From Anaerotalea alkaliphila (lineage in GTDB: Bacteria; Bacillota; Clostridia; Lachnospirales; Vallitaleaceae), in assembly GCF_010179735.1 (NCBI RefSeq), contig NZ_JAAEEH010000012.1, positions 1 to 64,000 on the forward strand: DNA of 64,000 nt, written 5' to 3'. A program made the translations under genes and the position numbers. Below, one piece after another: positions 39,046-48,385 of this stretch. The notes under the pieces were generated by a model, which was given only the letters and a program-made list of their open reading frames with translations, searched no databases and was not told the origin of the DNA. Position 1 is the first letter of the stretch, and the number at the start of each line of letters is the position of its first letter.

Positions 39046-40860
39046 ATGCGTAAGAGAAAAGACGGCAACAAGACATTCCGTGGGGTTTTGGCAGCGTTTC
39101 TGGCAATGTTTCTTGTGGTTGCGCTGGCGGCGGGGGGATCCGTCCTCCCGTCGTCCGCAGCGGAGGCAACAGCGGAGGCCACAGGAGCCAAGGTGCGGGT
39201 CCTGATCGGCTTCACCGGCCGGCCGGGTGCCGCGGAGGAGGCCCTGGTCCGGGCCTTTGGAGGCACCGTCCGGCATACCTACGAACTGATTCCATCCATC
39301 GCTGCGGAAGTGCCCCTGCAGGCCCTTCCCGGCCTGGCCCGAAATCCCCTGGTGGCTCTCGTTGAACCGGACATCCGGGCATACGCCATCGGCAATTATG
39401 AGGAAGACCTGCAGGCCGAACTGGAACGGACCTGGGGCATGGTGCGGATCGGGGAAGGGGCCGCCCACGGGGCGGGCGCTTTTGGCGCTGCCGTCAAGGT
39501 GGCGGTGGTCGACTCGGGCATCGACTACCGGCATCCGGAATTCACCGGCATCTACAAGGGCGGATACGACTTCGTCAACAGCCCGGACGATCCCGCATTC
39601 CCCAACGACTTCTATGGTCCGTTGGATGCGGACGGCCACGGCACCCATGTGGCGGGAACGGTCGCAGCCGCAAGGAACGGAATCGGCGTGGCCGGAGCGG
39701 CTCCCGGAGTGGAGCTCTACGCCCTGAAGGTCCTTGAGGGAGGCTCCGGATCCTTCAGCGACATCATCGCCGCCCTGGACTGGTGCATCGCCAACGGCAT
39801 CCAGGTGACCAACAACAGTTACGGAAGCTCCGGGGATCCGGGAACCCAGGTAAGGAACGCCTTCCAGAACGCCTATGCCGCCGGGGTGCTCCACATCGCG
39901 GCCGCCGGGAACGCGGGCAAGGTCTCCGGCACCGGAGACAATGTGGGCTATCCCGCCCGGTACCCTTCCGTGGTGGCGGTGGCGGCCTCCACATCCGCGG
40001 ACACCCGGGCGAGCTACTCCAGCACCGGTCCCGACGTTGAGATCATGGCGCCGGGATCCACCATCTACAGCACCTACCTGAACGGATACTACGCCACCAT
40101 GAGCGGAACCTCCATGGCCTCCCCCCATGTGGCCGGCGTGGCCGCCCAGCTGCTGGGTGCCGGTCCCGGCCTGACCCCGGATGGGGTCCGGGACATCCTG
40201 GGGCAGACGGCCTGGAACCTGGGCCTGCCCGCAACCCAGCAGGGAGCCGGGCTGGTCCGTGCGGACCTGGCGGTTGCGGCGGTCGGGGAACCCGCCCCTG
40301 ACCCGGAACCGGAAGTGCGGTACGACATCATGGCAACGGCAGGCCCAGGCGGCGGCATCAGCCCCTCCGGAACGGTTTCCGTCCTTGAAGGAGGCAGCCA
40401 GACGTTCGGAATCGCTCCGGATGCCGGCCATGCGGTCGCAGACGTCCTGGTGGACGGAAGTTCCGTGGGAGCGGTCGGCATCTACACCTTCGCCAATGTG
40501 GCGGCGGACCACACCATCCATGCGACCTTCAAGGAGGCCAAGGCGGTGACGGCAATCCAGGCCACCGTCGCAACGGACCGGACCTCCTACATCTACAACA
40601 GCTGGGTGGGCATCACCGTCGCGGTAGCCTCCCAGGACGGGGCTCCGGTGGAAGGCGCCGGGGTATCGGTCAGGGTGAAGGACCCGGCAGGCAAGGTCGT
40701 AGCGGAATTCGCAGGCGCCACCGGAGGGGACGGCAGGGCGGCATTCAGCCACCGGGTCCCCAACAAGGCGCCCGTCGGGACCTACGCCGTGGAGGCGGTG
40801 GCAACCCTGGGAAGCCTGAACGACGGGGCCGGCACGATCTTCAGCGTAACGAAAAGGTAG
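39046..40860 (+). CDS. Secreted subtilisin-like serine protease
   Basis: The 604-residue exported S8-family protease has a signal peptide (about 1-40), an I9-like propeptide (about 47-110) and a catalytic domain with the triad Asp156 (AVVDSGIDYRHPE), His198 (DGHGTHVAGT) and Ser356 (GTSMASPHVAG), plus oxyanion Asn in AAAGNAG. A Pro-rich hinge leads to a beta-repeat domain (about 425-500, YDIMATAGPGGGISPSG...) and an Ig-like invasin-type tail (about 505-600). It probably digests proteins outside the cell. GGTGG lies about ten bases before the ATG. The next gene, a divergent pseudopilin, starts 39 bases after the stop and may be co-transcribed. Confidence 0.93.
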   Translation: MRKRKDGNKTFRGVLAAFLAMFLVVALAAGGSVLPSSAAEATAEATGAKVRVLIGFTGRPGAAEEALVRAFGGTVRHTYELIPSIAAEVPLQALPGLARNPLVALVEPDIRAYAIGNYEEDLQAELERTWGMVRIGEGAAHGAGAFGAAVKVAVVDSGIDYRHPEFTGIYKGGYDFVNSPDDPAFPNDFYGPLDADGHGTHVAGTVAAARNGIGVAGAAPGVELYALKVLEGGSGSFSDIIAALDWCIANGIQVTNNSYGSSGDPGTQVRNAFQNAYAAGVLHIAAAGNAGKVSGTGDNVGYPARYPSVVAVAASTSADTRASYSSTGPDVEIMAPGSTIYSTYLNGYYATMSGTSMASPHVAGVAAQLLGAGPGLTPDGVRDILGQTAWNLGLPATQQGAGLVRADLAVAAVGEPAPDPEPEVRYDIMATAGPGGGISPSGTVSVLEGGSQTFGIAPDAGHAVADVLVDGSSVGAVGIYTFANVAADHTIHATFKEAKAVTAIQATVATDRTSYIYNSWVGITVAVASQDGAPVEGAGVSVRVKDPAGKVVAEFAGATGGDGRAAFSHRVPNKAPVGTYAVEAVATLGSLNDGAGTIFSVTKR

Positions 40861-40898
40861 TGCTGTCCTTCCAATACCCATAGAGGAGGATCCGCAGA

Positions 40899-41279
40899 GT
40901 GGATAGAGAGAGGACAAGAGGGAGAGCGAAAGGGATCACGGTGGTCAGGTTCGCGGTGCTGATGATGGGGCTGGCGGTCCTGCTGGCGGTCCTGACGCCC
41001 CGGCTGCCCCAGGCCGTGGAATCGGCCAAGGGCTTCCTGGACCGGCAGACGGCCGCCACCCTGGCCAGGACGGTCCGGGGGAACATGATCAACCAGGGGA
41101 ACTTCCCCCACAACGAGGAGAACGAGGCGCTGGTGGCCAAGGCCTTCGGAGGCGAATTCCCCCGGCCCAAGCTGGGGCATGTCCCCTTCACCTGGTCCTA
41201 CGACCAGGAGGAGAACGAGGTCCGTGTGGGGTACGGAAGCGTGAAGGGCAAGGTGGAGACGGTCCTCTACCCCCGGTAA
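40899..41279 (+). CDS. Divergent type IV pilin-like protein
   Basis: The 126-residue product has a basic leader RTRGRAKG followed by ITVVRFAVLMMGLAVLLAVLT, laid out like a prepilin N terminus, but the position of the conserved Glu (+5) holds Arg. The soluble part matches the core of the pilin at 200-958: a helix with AATLARTV, then GGEFPRPKLG..PFTWSYDQEENEVRVGY...VLYP against RGEVPSPMKRG..AFGFAYDPG...VVYY...VYP. It may be a minor pseudopilin that lacks the Glu used for subunit registry. The start is GTG 40899, behind AGAGGAGGA. It follows the subtilase closely. Confidence 0.65.
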   Translation: MDRERTRGRAKGITVVRFAVLMMGLAVLLAVLTPRLPQAVESAKGFLDRQTAATLARTVRGNMINQGNFPHNEENEALVAKAFGGEFPRPKLGHVPFTWSYDQEENEVRVGYGSVKGKVETVLYPR

Positions 41280-41293
41280 AAAGGGTTTTTCCG

Positions 41294-41323
41294 TTGACGT
41301 GCGTCCGCCTCACATGATACCAT
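41294..41323 (+). promoter_or_regulatory. Possible promoter of the EAL gene
   Basis: TTGACG (41294-41299), 18 bases, TACCAT (41318-41323). A start site near 41330 would suit the TTG start at 41363 better than the ATG at 41339. Confidence 0.45.
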
Positions 41324-41338
41324 GGGTGGAACAGGCTT

Positions 41339-43609
41339 ATGAGAGACGAGGGGGAGCGCACATTGGAGCATAGGAAGATCATCAAGCCCATCGGATTCAA
41401 GTCCCTGCTGGCATCCATACTGGGGATTTCGGCACTTTTTTTGGCGATGGGAATCATCCTGACGGGAAACATCCGGGAACATTTCCACAGGCAGATGACC
41501 GAGGAGGCCAGATGGCTGGCGGGGAGCTACGCTTTCAGCCTGACCACGGGGGTGGAGGCCCATGAGATCATCAACAACCTGCTGGAGGAGAAGATCCTGG
41601 CCGCCAGCCGGGCGGTCATCAACCAGCATGAGGCCCTGGACGACCAGGACCTGGCGGCATACGTCCTGGAGCTGGGGGTGGACGAGATCTACCTATACAA
41701 CGCCCAGGGGGAGGTCCTCCACTCCAGCACCGGGAAGTTCATCGGTTGGAAGGCGGAGGAGGGCCATCCGGTCCACGACTTCATGAACGGCGGCCAGTCG
41801 GGCCTGGTGGAGGCCATCCGCCAGGACACGGTGTCCGGGGTCTACTACAAGTACGGATATTTCCGGGCCCCGGAGGGGGATTTCGTCCAGATCGGGGTCC
41901 TGGCGGAGAAGATCAACGACTTCCGGAAACGGTTCGAGGTGGAAGAGCTGGTGTCCACGCTTTTCCAGGACGCACCGGTGGACCACCTCTATTTCATCGA
42001 CAACCAAGGGAACATCACGGCCAGCGGCCATGGGGAGCCCCACTGGGAGGAGGGGCTGAGCCCCGGAGCCAGGGCCGCAGTGTCGGCGGGCCAGGCCCAT
42101 AACGAGGTCGCCTGGCATTCCGGGGAAAAGGTCTACCAGGTCCTCCTGCCCATCCGGGTGGAGGGGAAGAGGCTGGGGACCCTGGCGGTCCTCCAATCCA
42201 TGGAGGAGACCGAGAGGATCATCCGGAACGGGAACCTCCTGGCGTTCCTGGTCCTGGGGGGCGTATTCCTGGGGACCACGGCAACCATCGCCGCGGCCCA
42301 GCAGAAGAACCGGAGGCTGTACCGGCTGGCCTTCTACGATCCCCTGACGGGGCTGCCCAACAAGGAGCAGCTTACGGGCTTCCTGGAGGGGAAGCTCCAG
42401 AGCCCCGGAGACCGGAAGAAGGCGGTGATGCTGGTCAGCTGCAGCAGCTTCAAGGTCCTGAACATGACCTTCGGCTACCAGGTGGGGGACCAGGTCCTGG
42501 AGGAGCTGGCCGGGAAGCTTAGGGACGCGCTGTACGGGGAAGGGGAGCTGTTCCGTTTTTCCGGAGGGCGGTTCCTGCTGTATGTGGAAGGGTACGAAAG
42601 CCAGGAAGACCTGGTCCGGATCTGCGGCGAAATCAACCAGGTGTTCCGGTCCCCCTACCGGGTCACCGACGCCAACAAGTATGTCCTGGCCCAGATCGGG
42701 ATCCTGGAGCTTACCGGGGATCATAGGGACACGGACCAGGTGTTCAAGGACGTGGCCATCGCCGTGGACCATGTGAAGGACAGCCAGGGGAGCAACCACT
42801 GCTTCTTCGACATGGTGATGGAGCATGGGCTGGTGCGGGCCCGGATCATCGAAAGCGAGCTGGAGAAGGCGGTGAAGAGGGCGGGACAGGAGACGGTGTT
42901 CCTGCACTACCAGCCCCAGCTGGACCTGAAGGCGGAGAAGGTCATCGGCTTCGAGGCCCTGGCCAGGATGGAATGCCCCCGGCTGGGGACAGTGCCGCCC
43001 ATGGAGTTCATCGACATCGCGGAGAAGCGGCACCTGATCGCCCCCCTGGGGCAGCTGATCCTGGGGATGGCCTGCAGGTTCCAGAAGCGGCTGGCGGACG
43101 AAGGGCACGGGGAGCTGCGGATGGCGGTGAACGTCTCCGCCATCCAGCTGCTCCGGGAGGATTTCTTCGATTCGGTCATGGAGACGGTCCGGGAGACGGG
43201 AATCCGGCCCCGGGACCTGGAGCTGGAAATCACGGAGTCCATGTTCGTGGACAATTACGAGATCATCAACGAGAAGCTGGAGAAGCTGAGGAAGGCAGGC
43301 ATCAAGGTGGCCCTGGATGATTTCGGGACGGGGTATTCCTCCTTCGCCCGGATCAAGGAGCTGCACATCGACACCGTCAAGATCGACAAGCATTTCATCG
43401 ACCGGCTGCTGGTGGGTGACCCGGAGGAGGCCATCGCCGGGGACATCATCCGCCTCTCCCACCGCCTGGGGTTCACCACGGTGGCGGAAGGGGTGGAGGA
43501 GGAGTCCCAGAAGGAATATCTGAAGGCCTGCCGTTGCGACGTCCTCCAGGGATACCTGTTCAGCAGGCCCCTGGAGGAGGGGAAGGCCCTGGAGCTGCTG
43601 AAACGGTAG
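41339..43609 (+). CDS. Membrane c-di-GMP phosphodiesterase with degenerate GGDEF and EAL domains
   Basis: The 756-residue protein has a helix (about 22-42), an extracytoplasmic sensor region of Cache type (about 45-290), a second helix (about 298-318), a GGDEF domain whose active loop reads SGGRF near residue 409 and so should not make c-di-GMP, and an EAL domain with FEALARME near 538, the Asn in VNVSAIQLL, DDFGTGYSS and VKIDKHFI. The EAL metal and catalytic residues look complete, so it should hydrolyse c-di-GMP. A TTG at 41363 with GGGGGAG six bases upstream is an alternative start. The family B palindrome at 43611 follows the stop. Confidence 0.88.
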   Translation: MRDEGERTLEHRKIIKPIGFKSLLASILGISALFLAMGIILTGNIREHFHRQMTEEARWLAGSYAFSLTTGVEAHEIINNLLEEKILAASRAVINQHEALDDQDLAAYVLELGVDEIYLYNAQGEVLHSSTGKFIGWKAEEGHPVHDFMNGGQSGLVEAIRQDTVSGVYYKYGYFRAPEGDFVQIGVLAEKINDFRKRFEVEELVSTLFQDAPVDHLYFIDNQGNITASGHGEPHWEEGLSPGARAAVSAGQAHNEVAWHSGEKVYQVLLPIRVEGKRLGTLAVLQSMEETERIIRNGNLLAFLVLGGVFLGTTATIAAAQQKNRRLYRLAFYDPLTGLPNKEQLTGFLEGKLQSPGDRKKAVMLVSCSSFKVLNMTFGYQVGDQVLEELAGKLRDALYGEGELFRFSGGRFLLYVEGYESQEDLVRICGEINQVFRSPYRVTDANKYVLAQIGILELTGDHRDTDQVFKDVAIAVDHVKDSQGSNHCFFDMVMEHGLVRARIIESELEKAVKRAGQETVFLHYQPQLDLKAEKVIGFEALARMECPRLGTVPPMEFIDIAEKRHLIAPLGQLILGMACRFQKRLADEGHGELRMAVNVSAIQLLREDFFDSVMETVRETGIRPRDLELEITESMFVDNYEIINEKLEKLRKAGIKVALDDFGTGYSSFARIKELHIDTVKIDKHFIDRLLVGDPEEAIAGDIIRLSHRLGFTTVAEGVEEESQKEYLKACRCDVLQGYLFSRPLEEGKALELLKR

Positions 43610-43610
43610 A

Positions 43611-43653
43611 TGGTGCCAGGCACTGTGAACAGCGTTCACAGTGCCTGGCACCA
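43611..43653. repeat. Family B palindrome, copy 2 (perfect arms)
   Basis: Twenty-base arms TGGTGCCAGGCACTGTGAAC and the complement enclose AGC. It starts one base after the EAL stop codon and lies 31 bases before the next start codon. Confidence 0.93.
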
Positions 43654-43684
43654 ATCAATTCCAACACAATTAGGAGGTGTTCCC

Positions 43685-46600
43685 ATGCAAGGACGATTTG
43701 TACGTTTGTTTGCCCTTCTGCTGGCGTGGACATTGGCGGTATCCGGAACCGCCCCAGGAACAGCATTCGGACCGGCTTCGACCGTGAAGGCCGCGGATCC
43801 GCCCCTGGTGCTGGACGGCACCCAGAGCGCCTGGGCGGAGGTGGAGCTGTTCGAGGCCCACGGCTACGGGCTGACCGTCCCGGCAGTCATGAACCGGTTC
43901 CGCCAGCCCATCACCCGGGAGGAGTTCAGCATCCTGGCGGTGAAGCTGTATGAGGGGATCACCGGGAAAAAGGCGGTCCCCGGGGCCAACACCTTCCAGG
44001 ACACCAGCAATCCGGAGGTCCTAAAGGCCTACAACCTGGGCATCGTGAAGGGGCTTGACGCCACCACCTTCGCCCCCCAGCGGCAGATCACCCGGCAGGA
44101 AATCTGCGTGATGATCTACCGCGCCCTGGACGTCTCCATCGCCGGACTGGACAAGGACACCTCCGGGGACTTCCCCTTCGCGGACCAGGGGAGCATCGCG
44201 GCCTGGGCCCTGACGGAGATGCGCTTCGCCTACAGGAACCAGATCATGAAGGGCGTGGGCAACAACCGGATCGGCCCCCTGGAGAACACCACCCGGGAGC
44301 AGGCAATCGTCCTCCTGAAGCGGACCTATGTCCAATACGCCAAGCCCGACCGTAAAGGCGTCGTCGAAGGCACCGTCCAGCTCCAGAAGCCGCCCCTCCT
44401 GGGCTTGGCCGCCCTGGGAAGGTATAGGGCCCTGGACGGCAGCGGGCCCGTTTTTCCCAGGTTCGACGAGAAGCTGAAGCTCTACGCCTCCACGGGAACC
44501 GCCAAGCCCCTGGCCAGACCCACGGCCAGCCTCCTGGACCAGCTCCAGACAAGCGTCAACCTGATCCCCGCCTTCCCCATCGTTCTGGGGGGGGCCCGTT
44601 ACACGGATGCGGATTTCGGCGCCTTCGTGGACAAGGACATCTCCAGCAGGCACTGGTTCTCCTATGTCCTGGCCCCGGGTGCAGACGCCAAGAATGTGGT
44701 CTGGCAGGTGGCCACCGCACCCTTTGCCGGAGGCGTCCTGGGATGGAAGACCCCCACAGGCCTGAAGGGCAGGGGGGAGGTCGCCGCAACCGCCGGGGAG
44801 TTCCAGATCGACTTCGCCAACCTGGGCACCGGGAGCTTCGTCCTGGCCTCCGCCTACAAGCCCATCCCCCAGGACCGGACGCCCTATTATGTGCGCGCGG
44901 TGCCTGTGGACGGCTTCGGCAATCCCGTGGGGGAACCGGGGACAGGCATGGCCGTCCTCTGCGGCATCCGGACGGCGGAGCCGGATCCAACCAAACCGGT
45001 GGCCGCCTCCTTCCAGGTCTGGACCCCCTTAAGCCCCCAGGGGAAATTCTCCGGGGAGAACATGGACCTGCCCACCTACAGGCCCGTGGTGGGGGTCGAC
45101 CCCCGTTCCAGCGAGCGCCGGATCTTCCATCTGAACGGTCTGGACGGCACGCTGGGAACCGGCCTGGTGAAAATAGGGATACAGGTGTCGACCCAGCCTT
45201 TCCCGTCCCAGGGCGGCGGATGGCCGGACACCCCCAACCTGGTCCATGAGGAGCTCCACGACCTGCCGGTGCCGAGTTTGGCGACGGCCTATCCCAACAG
45301 CCTGCTGGTGGATTTCACCTCCTTCGCCAAACCGGCAAGCGCCATGGAGGAGGGCAAGCACATCCGGTACCATCTCCGGGGGGTGGCCCTCAAAGCCGGC
45401 CTGGAGCCGGGCACCTGGGAGGTCCTGCACTCCAGCCCCGTCACCATAGACTACGGATGGAACCCGCCCGTCACCTGGTACAGCGACTCCCCCTACACGA
45501 AGGTGGAGGTGCTGAAGCACTCCCTGCCGGACCTGGAGATTGTGGACTACACCCCGGTGCGGTGGCAGGCGACCGACTATCTGCACCATTATTATGTATT
45601 CCAGGCCCCCACGGCCCATCAGATCCTGAACAAGTGGAAGAACCAGGACGGCTATGTCCTCTATCCCTACATCCTCCACGAGGCCTACTATGCCTCCAGG
45701 GGGATCCGTTCGGCACAGGAATACGAGAGCAAGGAGATCCCCAAGGTGCTGCCGGTGGGGGCCAAGGTCTACTTCCCGCCGCCGAAGGAGGAGCAGAAGG
45801 CCTGGTACGAGCAGCTCTACGAGGGCGTGGTGGGATTCTTCGAGGACCTGTTCCAGGTCACCAAGGAGCTGGCGAACCAGGTCTCCAAGGCCTACGCCGA
45901 CCTGAAGACCGGACTGGTGGCCCATGTGGTGGCCCTCTGTCCCGTGGAGAGCCTGAAGGGCCCTTTTCGGACCGCCCTGGAGGGGCTGGTGAACTACGGG
46001 CTCATGACCCTGGGGGTCCCGCCCACCCTGCCCAACTTCGACCAGCTGACGGACATGAGCCTGGACTACCTGGCGGAGGTGGCCCTGACGGAGGCGGGGG
46101 TTCCCGTCACAGAATGGAGCAAGGACCTGGTGGAGGACGTGGCCCAAGAGATCGGGGAGCAGATGGTCCGGGCCACCAGCCATGCGGACAGGAACCCCGT
46201 GGATGCGCCCTTCCTGAAGCTGGATCCCGACCATCTGTACAGGCCCGCAAGCCTTCGGGTCCGGATTTCCAACCCCACGGGGGTGCCTTCCATACCGGGG
46301 ACCTTCAACCTGCACACCACCTTCGAGATGGACAACCATAACATCGCCAGCGGACAGACCGGGCTGCATCTTTCGGTGGACACCAACTATTCGGTCCATT
46401 CGGCGGCGGGAACCACCGTAGCGACCCAGTACAGCAACCACTTCCTGTACGGTCTGAACGGCGGAACGGTCCGCTACACCCAGGGGGACAAGGCGGTCTA
46501 CGATGTCTTCAACCCCCAGGTCGGGGTCAAGGTCCCCCGGCTCCTGGCCGGGGAGGTTCGGGTCCTCACCGTCCATCTGAACCCCTATGACGGAGGCAGG

Positions 46601-46840
46601 ATGCGCCTGTATCCGGAAGGGGAGAACATCCGCAGCCTGGACTTCGAGAACATGTACTTCCACAACGGGAACAAGAAGTTCACCCACTTCAGCCTGGTGG
46701 GGCGTTTCCCCACCGCCAGGGAGTATCTGCTCCAGCAGGGCATGTTCTACCTGGACCCCAAGACGGATTATGCCTTCGAGAAGCAGGCCTACCAGAAGGC
46801 CGGCCAGAAGCTGCAGAAACCCGTCAACGCCGCATGGTGA
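43685..46840 (+). CDS. Large SLH-anchored surface protein of unknown function
   Basis: The 1051-residue exported protein has a signal peptide (about 1-36) and three divergent SLH modules (about 50-220; FQDTSNPEVLKAYNLGIVKGLDATTFAPQRQITRQE is the clearest). These are followed by Ig-like or fibronectin-like strand-rich regions (about 240-620), an amphipathic helical stretch (about 710-830; YEQLYEGVVGFFEDLFQVTKEL, AYADLKTGLVAHVVALC) and a beta-rich end. I do not recognise anything after the SLH part. AGGAGGTG supports ATG 43685. It is long enough to be an S-layer or stalk component. The stop is followed by short tandem repeats of TGAACCAGCG (46838-46880). Confidence 0.8.
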   Translation: MQGRFVRLFALLLAWTLAVSGTAPGTAFGPASTVKAADPPLVLDGTQSAWAEVELFEAHGYGLTVPAVMNRFRQPITREEFSILAVKLYEGITGKKAVPGANTFQDTSNPEVLKAYNLGIVKGLDATTFAPQRQITRQEICVMIYRALDVSIAGLDKDTSGDFPFADQGSIAAWALTEMRFAYRNQIMKGVGNNRIGPLENTTREQAIVLLKRTYVQYAKPDRKGVVEGTVQLQKPPLLGLAALGRYRALDGSGPVFPRFDEKLKLYASTGTAKPLARPTASLLDQLQTSVNLIPAFPIVLGGARYTDADFGAFVDKDISSRHWFSYVLAPGADAKNVVWQVATAPFAGGVLGWKTPTGLKGRGEVAATAGEFQIDFANLGTGSFVLASAYKPIPQDRTPYYVRAVPVDGFGNPVGEPGTGMAVLCGIRTAEPDPTKPVAASFQVWTPLSPQGKFSGENMDLPTYRPVVGVDPRSSERRIFHLNGLDGTLGTGLVKIGIQVSTQPFPSQGGGWPDTPNLVHEELHDLPVPSLATAYPNSLLVDFTSFAKPASAMEEGKHIRYHLRGVALKAGLEPGTWEVLHSSPVTIDYGWNPPVTWYSDSPYTKVEVLKHSLPDLEIVDYTPVRWQATDYLHHYYVFQAPTAHQILNKWKNQDGYVLYPYILHEAYYASRGIRSAQEYESKEIPKVLPVGAKVYFPPPKEEQKAWYEQLYEGVVGFFEDLFQVTKELANQVSKAYADLKTGLVAHVVALCPVESLKGPFRTALEGLVNYGLMTLGVPPTLPNFDQLTDMSLDYLAEVALTEAGVPVTEWSKDLVEDVAQEIGEQMVRATSHADRNPVDAPFLKLDPDHLYRPASLRVRISNPTGVPSIPGTFNLHTTFEMDNHNIASGQTGLHLSVDTNYSVHSAAGTTVATQYSNHFLYGLNGGTVRYTQGDKAVYDVFNPQVGVKVPRLLAGEVRVLTVHLNPYDGGRMRLYPEGENIRSLDFENMYFHNGNKKFTHFSLVGRFPTAREYLLQQGMFYLDPKTDYAFEKQAYQKAGQKLQKPVNAAW

Positions 46841-46954
46841 ACCAGCGGTGAACCAGCGATGGACCAGCGGTGAACCGGATGGGGAAAGGTGCCAAAGGAC
46901 TGGAGCCAAAGGACGGGAGCTGAAAAAAAAGAACATGCAAAAGGAGGTCCACCC

Positions 46955-48385
46955 ATGTCCAAATTCTACGAAGAGATCGCAAAATACTATGACGCCATTT
47001 TTCCGGTGGGAGCCGACCAGGTGGCCCTGCTGCTGGAGACGGCGGGAGAGCCTCCGGCCCGGGTGCTGGACGTGGCCTGCGGCACCGGCGGCTACGCCCT
47101 GGAGCTGGCGGGAGCCGGACACCAGGTGACCGCCATCGACCTGAGCCCCCAGATGGTGGAAGGCCTCCTAAGGAAGGCTCCCCGGATCGACGCCCGGGTG
47201 CTGGACATGCTGGACATCCCCCGCCTGGACCGGACCTTCGACTTCGTCTACTGCATCGGGAATTCCCTGGTGCACCTGGAGGACGAAAAGGAGATCGGCC
47301 GGTTCCTGGAGGGCTGCGCCGCCGTCCTGGCCCCCGGGGGAAGGATCCTGCTGCAGGTGGTGAACTACGACCGGGTGCTGGAAAAGGACGTGCAAAGCTT
47401 GCCCCCCATCCTAAACGTGGCGGCGGACCTATCCTTCGACCGATACTACCGCTACGACCGCAAGGCCCACAAGATCGCCTTCAGGACGGTCCTCCAGGTG
47501 GAGGGACGGACCCTGGAGAACGAGGTGCCCCTGCATCCCGTCACTTCGGCGGAGCTGGGCGGCCTCCTGGAAAAGGCGGGATTCTCCGACATCCGGGCCT
47601 ACGGCGGCTTCGGGAAGGCCCCCTACGACCCCATGGAATCCTTCGCCCTGGTGCTCACCGCCAAAAAGGCCGCCCCCAAGGCCCCGGCAAAACGGAAGGC
47701 CGAAGCCCTGTTGCCGGCCCTTGCGGCCATCCTGGAGGAGCAGGGGAAGGTCCCGGCCCTGGACCCCGACACCCTGGACCCCGCCCGGACCTGCCTGTGC
47801 ATGGTGGACATGCTGAACGGCTTCACCCGGGAAGGGGCCCTGCAGAGCCCCCGTGCGGAGGCCCTGATCCCGGGGATCGCCGGCCTTTCCGCCTGGTGCA
47901 CCAGCCGGGGCATTTCCAAGGTCGCCTTCGCAGACGCCCACGGACAAGGGGCACTGCAGTTCTCCGCCTATCCCCCCCACTGCGTGGCGGGGACCCCGGA
48001 AGGGGAGGTGGTGGAGGAGCTGAAGGCCATCGGCGGCTACCTGCTGGTCCCCAAGAACAGCACCGACTGCCTGCTGGAGCCCCTTTTCCAGGAGTGGCTG
48101 GAGGGACATCCGGAGGTGGACACCTTCCTGGTGACGGGGGTCTGCACGGACATCTGCATCCAGCAGCTGGCCATCCCCCTGAAGACCTGGTTCAACCGCC
48201 TGGGACGCCCTTCCAGGATCCTGGTGCCGGTGGACCTGGTGGACACCTTCGACCTGGGCCTGCACCAGGGGGACCTCTGCCACGCCATGGCCCTCTACAC
48301 CATGGCCTTGAACGGGGTGGAGCTGGTACGCTGGGGAGGCGGTGGACAACCCGCCGACAGGAACCCGCCGACAACAACCCGTTGA
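46955..48385 (+). CDS. SAM methyltransferase fused to nicotinamidase/isochorismatase-type hydrolase
   Basis: The 476-residue cytosolic fusion has an N-terminal class I methyltransferase (about 1-240), with the SAM loop LDVACGTGGYALELA (about 38-52), AIDLSPQMV and FDFVYCIGNSLVHL. An Ala/Lys/Pro linker (about 243-275) follows. The C-terminal cysteine hydrolase has the triad Asp285 (MVDMLNGF), Lys367 (VPKNS) and Cys401 (GVCTDICI), plus PPHC..GTPEGE, which resembles nicotinamidases. The reading frame is continuous with no internal start. AAGGAGGT supports the ATG. The last about 15 residues are repeat-like (Asn/Pro/Thr). I am not aware of a characterised protein with this architecture; joint action on nicotinamide or a similar amide is inference. 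Confidence 0.88.
   Translation: MSKFYEEIAKYYDAIFPVGADQVALLLETAGEPPARVLDVACGTGGYALELAGAGHQVTAIDLSPQMVEGLLRKAPRIDARVLDMLDIPRLDRTFDFVYCIGNSLVHLEDEKEIGRFLEGCAAVLAPGGRILLQVVNYDRVLEKDVQSLPPILNVAADLSFDRYYRYDRKAHKIAFRTVLQVEGRTLENEVPLHPVTSAELGGLLEKAGFSDIRAYGGFGKAPYDPMESFALVLTAKKAAPKAPAKRKAEALLPALAAILEEQGKVPALDPDTLDPARTCLCMVDMLNGFTREGALQSPRAEALIPGIAGLSAWCTSRGISKVAFADAHGQGALQFSAYPPHCVAGTPEGEVVEELKAIGGYLLVPKNSTDCLLEPLFQEWLEGHPEVDTFLVTGVCTDICIQQLAIPLKTWFNRLGRPSRILVPVDLVDTFDLGLHQGDLCHAMALYTMALNGVELVRWGGGGQPADRNPPTTTR

Noticed and set aside
38956-40917. Upstream extension of the polyferredoxin frame to over 1000 codons
   Set aside because: The real gene starts at 38955 with a ribosome-binding site; the rest is antisense to the subtilase gene and has no domain.
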